DNA of 64,000 bases, taken from NCBI GenBank assembly GCA_949316235.1, contig OX438751.1, positions 20,646,801 through 20,710,800 of the forward strand, written 5' to 3'. This document shows positions 1 through 24,765 of this stretch, piece by piece. The position numbers were made by a program, and so were the translations under genes. This DNA is from Oegoconia quadripuncta. Its lineage: Eukaryota > Arthropoda > Insecta > Lepidoptera > Autostichidae. Under the pieces are notes generated by a model. The model was not told where the DNA came from. It made no database searches and saw only the letters and a list, made by a program, of their open reading frames with translations. Each line of letters opens with the position of its first letter. Position 1 is the stretch's first letter.

Positions 1-112
1 CCGAACCCGCGTTGGGCCAGCGTCGTGGACTATGGCTCCATACTCCCTCAATATGAGGGAAGGTCTATATCCCTGCAGTGGAATGTTTACGGGCTGATGA
101 TGATTATTATGA
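1..112 (+). mobile_element. RTE-like LINE 3' end fragment
   Basis: The stretch runs from an 'acccgcgttgggccagcg' motif through 'tatatccctgcagtgg' to 'tttacgggctgatgatgat'. The same ordered motifs recur at 39,797-39,868 and 57,077-57,203, ending there too in a GAT-rich tail. That tail is typical of RTE-like non-LTR elements in Lepidoptera. It is cut by the window start and has no coding capacity. Confidence 0.6.
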
Positions 113-329
113 CACTAAATATGGTATATTAAGCGGCTTGGGGTGGCTAGTGATTCAGTAAAAATACGTAATTTTTGTTGTGTAACTTCCTATAGGATCC
201 ACACTGGTGATGCCCAATTTGTGGTACGGATACACATACAACGCTATTATAAGTTGTAACAGTTGTACTTAATTTTTGTTTTTATTTTTATTACTGTGAA
301 ATAAGGCTATACTATTTAGTATAGCAGTC

Positions 330-362
330 AGGGTATCTAAACACCACACCAAACAGGTCGTT
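330..362 (-). mobile_element. SINE A head fragment
   Basis: The segment 'accacaccaaacaggtcgt' is the reverse complement of the first bases of SINE A (compare 24,049 and 37,412). Only the A-box end of the tRNA-like head remains, a few tens of bases upstream of the first visible exon. Confidence 0.4.
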
Positions 363-393
363 ATTATCTGAAAAACGTTTACTTTGTTTTTAG

Positions 394-15388
<14,995 letters not shown>

Positions 15389-17225
15389 GATGAGGACAGC
15401 GACGTGTAAACGTCGCTGCGAATGAAGTGATGTGGACTAGTGACAACCAAATTGTGTAAGTTAGACGTTTTCATCGGTTACGGTCGTCAGCCTAGGTTAT
15501 AAACGAATATGTGAATATTCGTCAATTATTAAATACGGACCTTATAGTGCTGCGAAATGTGAGGTGAATATACGAGGGTTTAAGCTTGGACTTCAGTGCG
15601 CATTTAATGCAGTATGCAGCGCTCTCCGAAATCGAAAGAGCGTTATTCGTGACAGAATATGCGACGGATAAAACGCACAATAGATAGTGTATATACAGTG
15701 AAAAATGCGGCCTTAGAACTTCTACATATAGAGGGTTATTTGTAAATTACTGATTATTCTCTAAGTAGTCTTTTTAAATCTACACTAATATAAAAATGTC
15801 AAAGTAACTCTGTGTGTTACTTTCAACGACTAAATCTCTGAACCGAACGTATAGAAAGTAAGCAGAGAGGTATCAGAAAGCCAAGGGCTTGGAGAATGAC
15901 ATTGGCTAGTTTTCACCCTGAAAAAGTCTGCGATAAAGTAATTCCAGAGGAGAGTTGGCCATAAAACAAGTAATACAAAAGATCTTATTCCAATTGTACA
16001 CTATCTTTATTTAAATTGTTAATTAACGCAAATAACTTTTGTTTTATGATTTTGTGCATTAAAAATTGTTTTTATTTATTTATTTATTTATTGTAACTTC
16101 AACATGTACACAATACTTATGCTAATAACAGGTAATTATAGTATAGTACTCATGCACATACCCTGTCAGGGTGAAGCAGCGGTTGTTTTTATATAAAAGA
16201 CATAATGTATGCACAAATAAAATTCTAGAATAATAAAAAGCTTTTTCCAGTAATTTACAAATAAGCTTGTATAGAGGGTTCAAAATGCAGCGAAGTTCCA
16301 CCATATTTTGTAATACTATGATATGACAGCATGTCTCAGTTATTAATAGCACGAGTGACAGAAATATTGTGGCGTGCGCGTGCGAGTGTGACAGCTATAG
16401 ATAGCCGAAGGATTAATAATATAGACATACTGTACTTATATGACGTCAACTAAATGAAGTAACAGGGTTTTATAACTTATTATAGAGGCTCCTAAAAGGT
16501 ACATAGTTAATGTTATTCACGTTTGCCTTTCTGGAACTTCATGCAAATAATTAAAAAATGCCTTCAACCATAAATTTATTCATAAGAAATCACGGGCGGC
16601 CATTAAAAAAAATAAAAGTTTTCGGGCCACATTCGTAGACTCCAAATTGGTCAAATATTTTTCCATGCCAGCGAGTTTGTGACAAGCCCTGATACGTCAA
16701 GTATAAGCGTAACGTTTTGGTGTAAATATATATTGTTATTTTATGTGTAAATGCATTATTTTGTATAAGTGTCAATCATAATACTAAATATAAGTGTTTG
16801 ATCTGTGATCAAAATTCAATTTACAGTTAATAAGAAATATTAACAGTTCTTTTAAGTTTGGACGAGAACTTTTATAAGTATGTAGATTTTTGATGTAAAT
16901 AAGTTAAGCGTGTAACTAGACTAACTTTGTAAGTTGTATATTTTAGGTATTAAGTCGCCGAATCTATGTTATTCAACGGTGTGGGGAAATAATGCAATGT
17001 CTGAGTGTACTTTGTTGAATCCGTAGCATTTTTATATATGTTATAATCAATTGCAGATCAAGCGTAACACTCTCACGCAGATCGTTAAAACAAAGGAGAT
17101 GTGTTGGTACTACTAAAAAAGTATTTCTTATAATCACAAACTATATAAACAAACCCACTCTACGTAAACGTAAATTCTCATATCGAGGCGTCCTTTGACA
17201 TATCTCCCTAGTTTATGTGATGAGT

Positions 17226-17493
17226 CCACTTAAAAAAATTCCGTTTCATCGCTAATAATTTGTCGTTTAGCTCGCTATATTTGGCACCAGGGTAAGCTAC
17301 CTAGAAGTAAGAATAAGGGGATAAACATCTAATAGATATATAGAGAATCTAGAAGTAAATTATGGTAACTCCATAGACATATAGAGTTACCATAATTTAC
17401 TTCTAGATCAGGCATGTGGTACCAAATTTCGCAGTGGAAAGCAAGCGAGCTAAACAGCATATTTTTAGCGATCGAATACAAAATTTTACGTGG
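17226..17493. mobile_element. Large foldback element with a perfect inner hairpin
   Basis: The outer arms pair imperfectly: 'atcgctaataatttgtcgtt' plus 'tagctcgct' on the left, 'agcgagctaaacagcata' plus 'tttttagcgat' on the right, with an ATTTGG-CACCA / GGTACCAAAT match. The centre holds a perfect 24-bp stem, 17348-17371 with 17384-17407, around a 12-nt loop. No ORF of note. Confidence 0.7.
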
Positions 17494-17530
17494 TACAGTT
17501 GTTGAGTAGTCGGCATAATACTTATTCATA

Positions 17531-17838
17531 CAGGGGACCAATCGCGCTATTTTACAACGGTTTTATCGTTCGAACTCAACGTTTTTGGTTTTGGTTTACC
17601 TTTAATTTAGCTGAAGTAAAAAATGGTGTCGCGCTATTTTTTGTGAACGATTACATCGTTGACGCTACCAAAGTAAAACCAAACCCAAAATGTTTAGAGC
17701 TAACCACGAGTATTAAAAAAAAACTAGTTTCATTTCCGTTCAAATGATTAGCGCGATACGAAATGTGCTTAATGTAACGTTGTTGGTTATGGTTTAGCTT
17801 CGGTATTATCGTTCAAACTTAGCGCGATCGGCCCCCTG
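17531..17838. mobile_element. Non-autonomous DNA transposon with CAGGGG TIRs
   Basis: The left end 'caggggaccaatcgcgcta' is matched by the right end 'tagcgcgatcggccccctg' as an inverted repeat with two mismatches in 19. The 308-bp interior carries internal inverted motifs ('cgttcgaactcaacg' type) and no transposase. CAGGG termini occur in several superfamilies, so none is assigned. The short plus-strand ORF inside it is not a gene. Confidence 0.65.
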
Positions 17839-19109
17839 GTCTATTTTACGTGATTGACACGTTGAAGGTTCACGGTTCAATCAAATTGATTCACTTTGGT
17901 TGAAAGGCGCAGAAGTCTAAAGGCAATGCTAATGATCATTGACATTGAACAATTCACTTTTATGTTTACATGATTCAATTTGATTGCTTCATCTAAATGT
18001 GAGCCGTGTAATATCGCCTATAGACGCCATAGAAGTTTTACTGTTATTACACCTAGAGGCGTGATTTGTAACCGAATATTTTAATGATAGCGTGATGCAC
18101 ATTCAAGCTATATTATATAGAATTGTTGATGGTACAGCTTCAATAGCCAGCATGATATAACTATCCATGTAACGTAATCATGGAGCGACGTACAAATTGT
18201 CTACTTGACGTAGTAAGTAAATTATTTTTCCACGGATTCTTCCCAGTATAATGTATAATACAATAAGGAACTTCTGGGCGTCTTAGGTAATGCTTTATTT
18301 CCCTAACGCCGATCATGTGAAATTTAAGCTATATAGACATACACTCAATTTTGATACTTCGCCATATAAAACGCACATTAGTATTTTTATATTTTTATAT
18401 TGTACAATAGCTTAAATAAAACATATAATAGAAGATATAACATTTGTCACAATAAACGGTGTTGGCACCGCTATGGCCAAATAAAGTATTATTTCTAACA
18501 CTGCGTGATCTCATGTCGGAGAAGGAAAGAATTCATGGAGAAACTCATTGAGAAAGACTCGTAGCGCAGTAGCGTCTGCTGTTCGTCGTCAATTAGTGGA
18601 GTTAGGCAACGTCTTCAACGTCAAGTTAGGTTAGTTCTTGGTTGGGTGACCAATAGTGGCATTTTCATGTTTTCGGATGGTACGTTAAATAATGTCATAT
18701 CGAATATAGGCTGAATGTAAATTGCTGTTGCTATATTCTTGCTTGAATATCTGCAGTTGATGTATTTTGTGGCCATTTACTTAAGGCATTTGCATTACGT
18801 ATTTTATTGTCATAGTTTAAGGTTATTTTAGTAGTTTAATTGCTGAGTTGTCCATAGTAACAAGTATGGCGAAACTACAGCTCGTATTTGTATCTGTGAA
18901 TTATCCAAAAGAAGTTTGTTGTCTGTGGCTATTTTAAAATCACGACGACGATATATTGTAGAAATTATTGTATTCCAAAGAGTGAGTGTTTTCTCTCCTC
19001 TATTCAATCTTTGTGAATTTCACTAAGCTGTCTCATGTTTTTACATGGGTCGTGACGCCATATTGCAGTTTTTATATAATTTTCCACTCGCAAATAAATT
19101 AATACTGAT
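17839..19109. other. Intergenic or UTR-end stretch
   Basis: Contains the AATAAA cluster near 18,415-18,485 and, at 18,550-18,680, a block whose end ('ggttgggtgaccaatagtgg'...) recurs at 23,873. Nothing else was recognised. Confidence 0.45.
18550..18680 (+). repeat. Unclassified dispersed repeat, copy 1
   Basis: It shares 'cgcagt', a distinctive 'ggttgggtgacca' and 'tagtggcatttt' with 23,818-23,895. A Pol III-derived head is possible but the boxes are not clear. Confidence 0.35.
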
Positions 19110-20531
19110 ACTACAACATAATTTGGTACTAAATACAGAACCGCTCCAATTCATATTCCGTTGCATCGCAACATATAAGCAATGGTTTTTCTGTAGCATA
19201 ATGTGCTATAGTTCGGTCGGATGTAAGATTTCTTTTGGCTTTTTCAAATCCTCTTATTCTTTTATAGTCCAGCTCCATAAGTTGGTGGCACCCAGTAATC
19301 TGTAAAAAGGTTCCAAGAAATGAATCGTGGGTAGATGCAGATAGTCCTAAAAGGCTCTTAGTTTCTTGAGTCTCTCTCTGAGAATAAAATGTCATCGAAC
19401 TGGATAGACACACTGGACACCTCAGTTAGTAAGGTAGACATTATTCTTTGACAGATGACTGGACACGAAAGGCTTTTCGATGTGTTCAGAGGTAGGAGTT
19501 TAAGCTGTCTCTTCACTGGTTTTAACTTGTCGGTTACATTTCATCTAAATCTAATTTGGTGAATATTTTACCTCCTGCGAGGTTTTTCAGCGCTTTATTG
19601 ATTGTCGGCAATGGATAGGTATCTACGTCTGTTGCTTTGTTATCAGTGTAGCGATAGTCACTACACACGAATTGTTCCATCATCTGTGACATTTGCTACC
19701 ACTTCCGAAACACTTGTGGTTTTAGAACTGTTTCATCCACCATTCTGTCAAATTCTGCATTGATTTTATCTCTTAAAGCCAGTGGTATAGGTCCGCTCTT
19801 AAAAGATAGGTGTACTCTCCGGTTTTGTATATAAATTCAACTCTGGACCTTTGTATGAACCCAATGTATTGATAAAATACCTCTTTGTATTTATTTGTAG
19901 TATCTTTGCAGTCATCACTATCTTTTTTCAATTATCAATCTCTTATTGCAATTCCTAAGTCGGTGAACCATGTATGTAGGCCCTAATAATGTAGGGGTCT
20001 CACCAGCTACCACCAATTTTAAGTTCTGTTTCTTTTTGTGTGTCGCCTACTGCAGTAGCTTCAGCATGTATATGGTCCAAGTCTGTGTTACAGATTCTGT
20101 AATTGTATTTGCTGGCCATATCCTCTTGTATTATTCATGGCTTATAATAGACGAAACTGCTCCCGAGTCTACTTGCATCTTTACTTCCTTATTTATTCAT
20201 TTTCACAGAGATTCAATGTCTGTGATGTCGAGGGATCATTTAGCTCTACATCACAATCACTCTCTTTTAATTGTGATTTTGCTGCGGCGCTCTGCAAATT
20301 CTTGGAACATGACATTTCCTCTGACAGTAGCGTCTCGGAAGTCGCAAGAGTCCTTTATATCTCTTTCCACGTCGTTTGCAGACCACCGTATTATCTTCCT
20401 GTTTTTATGTTGGTATATTTTGTTAATGTCCATAGGTTCCTCAATGTTTTCAGACTTTCTCGTCATATTATGGACCGCTGGAAATTCTTTACAAGCATAT
20501 AGTCGTATTTTTACGTTTTTACGTAACCTTT
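19110..20531 (-). pseudogene. Decayed Ty3/gypsy retrotransposon pol
   Basis: Reading the minus strand from high to low coordinates: a gag-like tail (about 20,530-20,257, no zinc knuckle recognised), a protease with VDSGA (about 20,175), a long GETPTLLG-type strand (about 20,010-19,985), a reverse transcriptase with DYRYTDNK and DVDTYPLPTI (about 19,640-19,600) and a KIFTKLDLD strand, then the RNase H start with FEKAKRNLTSDRTIAHYA and LLICCDATE (about 19,260-19,150). Stops and frameshifts break every domain. No integrase or LTRs were recognised. The upstream end is cut by a SINE B. It cannot be active. Confidence 0.8.
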
Positions 20532-20841
20532 GCCGCCTCCGTGGCTCAATGTAAACAACATTGGATTTACGTTTCGGAGGTCGCGGGTTCGATCCCCAGC
20601 GGGGTACAAGTACTTGGTTTGGTTGGTGGTAGGGCATTTAAAATCTTATCTAAATCTGCCGCCAAGCAGCAATGTTAATAGCATTGTTGTGTTCCGGTTG
20701 TCAGAGATAAGATAGCCAGTCCCCCAAATGTGTTGGGGTTTCCGGGTCAGTACGCTTCCACCTTCGACCTTATCTTCACTTAACATCAGGTGTGTTTGAG
20801 GTCAAGTACCAACCCGTTGTGCATAAATAAATAAAAAAAAA
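20532..20841 (+). mobile_element. SINE B, full length
   Basis: The tRNA-like head has A-box 'cgtggctcaatg' and B-box 'gcgggttcgatccccagcgg'. The body follows: 'ttggttggtggtagggcat', 'ctgccgccaagcagcaatg', 'ggtttccgggtcagtacgc', 'cttcacttaacatcaggtg', 'gtgcataaataaat' and an A-rich end. It is inserted at the edge of the gypsy remnant, so it is younger. Confidence 0.85.
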
Positions 20842-21479
20842 CGTATTTCTACTGCCCGTTTCTAGGTTAACAATGGCACGACATACGTCTCTCTTACTCG
20901 TATAAAGCAAGAATAAGTTAGCAAGTTTCTATCTTGTGCCGTTTTTGTTGCTATGTGTCATACTAGCTCCCATAGTTTACGCGGTGTTGGAGATAACTTG
21001 GTTTTTTTACATACAGTATACAACCTTTCTGCTAAATACCACTTTAAACAAATATTGATTAAGCACCTATAATGCCGAGTTCACTAATTTATTTACATTG
21101 TATTGTCCACAATTGTTACGTACAAATGTAATTAACTGACTCACGTGGTCCAACGAAGCCTACACCGACAAACTGTGTAATTAAGGGTAAATATTGTTTT
21201 ATACTCGTGCTGTAAATATTACAGTGTATAAATGTCTGTAAATATTTTTATTGTTGAACCAGTTAATAAAATATTTTTATATTACGTATTGTTTTAATGT
21301 GCTTGGATTTAAGAAATAGATTAGCGATAGGTTGTCAGAGCTCCATCCTGCGCCATGGCGTGCATATCTAACCGTTTCTTTACTCATGTGTCTATACCGC
21401 TCAATGCGCGTTTCGCACACGCAAAAACGTAAATATTTCCTTTTTATTTCGAAATTGGAGGTTAACTTCAGACCCAACA
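20842..21479. other. Intergenic, nothing recognised
   Basis: AT-rich sequence between the SINE B and a LINE fragment. An AATAAA at 21,265-21,270 has no associated gene. Confidence 0.4.
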
Positions 21480-22090
21480 GATTGAGATGGTTAGAGATTG
21501 GTATGGATACATCTCGGAAATTCCGAGCCAGGTGGAATGGACTGGTGAACAGACATGTCTGTGTTTAGGTGGCATTGAATTTGACGAGGTTTGCGTCGCC
21601 CCAATCGGTGCCTTAGTGCGCTCTTCGATGGACTTCCTGTGTGAACGAATGTTGACACAGGAAACGAACCTCTGAACTGTGCAACTGAACGTATAGCAAT
21701 AGTGGTGTTGTTTGCATACCCACAGGTTCCAGGTTGAAGCAGAATGTTGATATGCAGTAGAAATAGTTGCGGAGATAACTGACCATTGAGGTACCCCGGC
21801 ATTAAATGAGCAGCCATCGATAACTACCTGGATCGACCGTTCGCTCAGAAAATCAGTTATCCAAGTGCACAGCCCAAATTCCTTAAGGGAGCCTGCTTAA
21901 GGCTGCTGAGACCGATATGCCAGACCTTGTCAAAAGCCTTAGAGATGTTGAGAGATACGGCAAGAGTCTCGCCATGCTTCTATATGGGCTTCACCCCAGC
22001 AGTGAGTAGTAGTGGATCGGCTTTGTCGAAGGCTGTATTGCCGATGCAAGTCGCCACCTTTCAGATATGTCAGCAGCCGGCCTTAAGTTT
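21480..22090 (-). pseudogene. Jockey/CR1-like reverse transcriptase remnant
   Basis: Minus-strand frames carry the core RT blocks in order: GETLAVSLNISKAFDKVWH (about 21,975-21,920), a LSERSIQVVIDGCS strand and GVPQ (about 21,850-21,795), then LSPQLFLLHIN with CGYANN (about 21,790-21,715). CGYANN stands where the catalytic YADD should be, so both aspartates are lost. Several frameshifts and stops are present. Confidence 0.8.
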
Positions 22091-23017
22091 GCAACGCGTT
22101 ACTGAACTAGATGCAAGTACACCTGCGTTTAGGTATGACATTTGGCTAGGCTAAGAAACTAACTATATTTTTACGGTTTGCTGAGCAGCTCTTGCACTAC
22201 ATTACGATGTTCCAACTGTTAAAACATGAATTAGTATCCATTTTTATCTTTCTACTTGGCGGAACAAATTCTTTTTTCAATCTTCGGTGTTATTTAGAAC
22301 GTACCTAGGGTTTGTTGTTTGTTGTGTTTATTGGTCTGTGCTAGCCACTGACCTACCACTTGTGCACGAGTTGAGATGTAGGTGCATGATGGATAGAATC
22401 AGCGGATTATGGAAAGAACGAAGGAAAGCTATCTTTGTAAGATAGCATTTATTTCAAGAAAACGTAGATGATGATCATGATGATATATTTCAACGAGATA
22501 AGAGAAGTAGCGGTAGATTTTTTCTTTTTAGATTACCTATTGTTATGCGTGCGGTGATATAAAAATTGTCAATATTTATTAAATCTTTACAAGACGAATC
22601 GATTCTATCTGTGAATCGCTCGGACCAACGACCTCTCGTGGGAGATGGAGAAGGCCGATGATGGTGAATGGTGGTAATAAATAACTAGAAGGCGCCCCTT
22701 GGTGTTGATCCAGTTTTTCCCGTTCTCGAGGGAGATTTCCTTTCTTGGTGCGAGTAACCAAGGAAGATAAACACAGTTTACACATAGGTACGCGTTTGGG
22801 CTGTTTTATTGCTAGATTCAGCCATTAGTTTCTCCTTTTATAGGTGCAAGGTCCTATTAGTCCCAATCCATTCAAAAAATAATGTGGAGAAAAAAACCGA
22901 GCCGCCAAGGATTCCAGTGCTGCAGCGGCATTTTTCGCCGAAAGGTTCGGTGTTTTTTTGAACATTATATTTATAAACATTGGATACACTTGTGATTTTT
23001 TGCACATGTATAGAGTA
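22091..23017. other. Intergenic, nothing recognised
   Basis: AT-rich DNA with short unrelated ORFs. No repeat family was recognised. Confidence 0.4.
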
Positions 23018-23060
23018 GGTATGTTTTAGAAAACATACCGATTTGTTAGAACAAATCGGT
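23018..23060. repeat. Two overlapping perfect palindromes
   Basis: 23018-23039 has 10-bp arms (ggtatgtttt / aaaacatacc) and 23037-23060 has 11-bp arms (accgatttgtt / aacaaatcggt). Both have the dinucleotide AG at the centre, and they share ACC. Only one of the two stems can form fully at a time. Confidence 0.6.
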
Positions 23061-23209
23061 AGCTTGCTTTGGTTATAGTATAGATATTAACTAATAAAAC
23101 ATAGACCTACTCGTAACTATGACCACTGTGAATTTCATGGAGTCGGAGAATAGATATAGGTAGGTACTTAGAACTCCGGTAACTATTTTCAAATAACAAT
23201 ATGAGTTTA

Positions 23210-23430
23210 AAAAACAGACAGCAGATTTTGCATTTCGTGGGCGCCACGTAGGATTATTTACCTTAAAAGGTATCCTATGACATTCCAGGGATCAAGACGA
23301 ATCTAACGACACCTTCCATTTCGAAATTGGTCGAGCCGTTTAGGTTACAGAAGGTAACATAGAAATCTACACACATACACTCGAAAAACATTACCCTCCT
23401 TCTTTGGGCAGTCGGGTAAAAATTCGATCA
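23210..23430 (+). repeat. Family D dispersed repeat, copy 1
   Basis: Shared landmarks with 25,585-25,755: 'cagcagattttgcatttcg', 'gggcgcca', 'catttcgaaattggtcgagc' plus 'cgtttagg', 'agaaatctacac', and 'aaaaacattaccctcctt' then 'cagtcgggtaaaa'. The internal sequence is that of a common lepidopteran dispersed repeat, class not determined. Confidence 0.55.
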
Positions 23431-23814
23431 ATAACTTCTTTATATTTATGGAAAATTTCATCGAGGTGAAATATCACGACTCAATAAACTACTTTTAGAC
23501 AATATAAAGTAGCCGTTGATTAATATTTTTCGAAAATTGTTTTAGGTACCACATCTTAGCATCTTCGGCAACGCAATGAAGTTCAATAGTTTTATAACTA
23601 AAAGCTATATCGTATACTATCCCTAAAGCAAGCTACAGAATGGTTGGAAAACATTTTTATTACATTACTGATGGGTATCTTTGTATCATTAAATTACTCT
23701 ATCCTTCTACAATAAATCGGGAACTTTAAGATTATAGAAAATTATGTATTTTTACTGTGGACCTACACAAATACGTGTTAAATGAGTCGGAACTAATAAT
23801 CTAAGACCTATAGT

Positions 23815-23900
23815 GCTCGTGGCGCAGTCGCATTCACTATCCGTTTATGTCTGCCGCGATCAGTCCGTGGTTGGATGACCACTAGTGGCATTTTAAAGTC
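23815..23900 (+). repeat. Unclassified dispersed repeat, copy 2
   Basis: It carries 'gctcgtggcgcagt', 'tggttggatgaccactagtg' and 'gcatttt', matching the block at 18,550-18,680. Confidence 0.35.
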
Positions 23901-23904
23901 TGAC

Positions 23905-24010
23905 GCATATCTACCAATCCGCACTGGGCCCGCGTGGTGGATTATATGGCCCACTTGCTTTCCGCCCGCGGCTTCGGCTGCGTGGAATAACTTTATCGCG
24001 GAAATTTATT
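23905..24010 (+). repeat. LINE-end and GC-rich repeat fragments
   Basis: 'aatccgcactgggcccgcgt' followed by 'ggtggatta' resembles the LINE-end block seen inverted at 40,590 and 62,440. 'cgcccgcggcttcggctgcg' resembles a repeat end also present at 59,400-59,455 in the opposite direction. Confidence 0.4.
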
Positions 24011-24048
24011 TATACCGCGGGACTACTCACTTTATCTTTATCACTATT

Positions 24049-24305
24049 ACGACCTGTTTGGTGTAGTGGTTAAAAATTCTGACTGCTATACCAAAAGGTC
24101 GCGGGTTCGAATCCCGCTAGGGCCATATATTTGTATGATGAATACAGACATGTGTTCCCGAGTTATGGATGTTTTTATTTATTTATGTATTAATTAAAAA
24201 AAAAAAGTATTTGTGTAGTATATCAACCATCTGGTATCCATAATACTAGGCTAGTTGCTTAGTTGCTAGATGGCGCTGTGTGCATGTGCAAAGATATTTA
24301 TTAGG
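24049..24305 (+). mobile_element. SINE A, full length
   Basis: Clear tRNA-like head: A-box 'tggtgtagtggttaaaaa', B-box 'gcgggttcgaatcccgctag'. The family body is complete, through 'gatggcgctgtgtgcatgtg' and an ATTT-rich tail. This is the cleanest copy, with head and tail contiguous. Confidence 0.88.
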
Positions 24306-24334
24306 TATATTTATATATTATCGGGATAAAAATA

Positions 24335-24680
24335 TCCTATGTCTCAATCCAGGGTATATTCTACCTATATGTCTTTCATCCAAATCCGTTCATGCATTTC
24401 GCCGTGATTGAGCAACAAACAAACAAATAACCAAACAAACATTTATAATATTAGTTAGATTGAGAGAATTTCCTTTCCTAGTGAAAGAAAGCCCAATACT
24501 AGCTTTTCGCCCGTGGAATTAATTGCGGACTTGACGTCCTGCTTTTTGAAAGTCTGTTAGGTAACCTATATCGTTCTCCAGGTTCTACTTCTGTGCCACA
24601 TTTCTATATAATCGGCTCAATAGTTTAAGCAAGGAAGCCGAAAACAATCTTTCGAATTTTATTATTACAATACTTACTTA
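24335..24680 (+). repeat. Two degraded dispersed-repeat fragments
   Basis: 24,335-24,470 has 'aaaatatcctatgtctcaat', 'aaatccgttcatgcatttcg' and 'aatattagtta'. 24,490-24,660 starts 'actagcttttcgcccgtgg' and includes 'atataatcggctcaatagtt'. Both look like ends of widespread lepidopteran elements, superfamily not resolved. Confidence 0.4.
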
Positions 24681-24682
24681 CA

Positions 24683-24765
24683 ATACAAATACACTTTATT
24701 GAACAACAGAAAAGAAAATACAGTTTCAGAAAAGCGGTAAGAATAGAATGTACCATTTATGTATT
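24683..24765 (-). mobile_element. LINE 3' tail (AATAAAGTGTATTTGTATTG type)
   Basis: The reverse complement matches the LINE tail at 55,560-55,635 nearly base for base: 'tacattctattcttacc', 'ctgaaactgtattttctt', 'aataaagtgtatttgtattg'. About 83 bp, 5' truncated. Confidence 0.75.

Larger units (their letters stand above)
15389..18490 (+). other. Spps: Probable long 3' UTR of Spps
   Basis: No coding sequence follows the stop for several kilobases. AATAAA occurs at 16216-16221, but a denser cluster (18415-18420, 18451-18456, 18480-18485) would suit the main cleavage site, giving about 3.1 kb of UTR. Two inverted-repeat elements (17,226-17,493 and 17,531-17,838) would then be transcribed. The true end is not visible. 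Confidence 0.4.

Noticed and set aside
17490..17747. 85-codon ORF as a gene
   Set aside because: It spans the boundary of two inverted-repeat elements and has no motif.
19970..20554. 194-codon plus-strand ORF
   Set aside because: It lies antisense to recognisable gypsy protease and gag-like sequence; shadow frame.
24049..24125. Possible genuine tRNA gene
   Set aside because: A- and B-boxes are present but the sequence runs straight into the SINE A body and recurs in several places with it.
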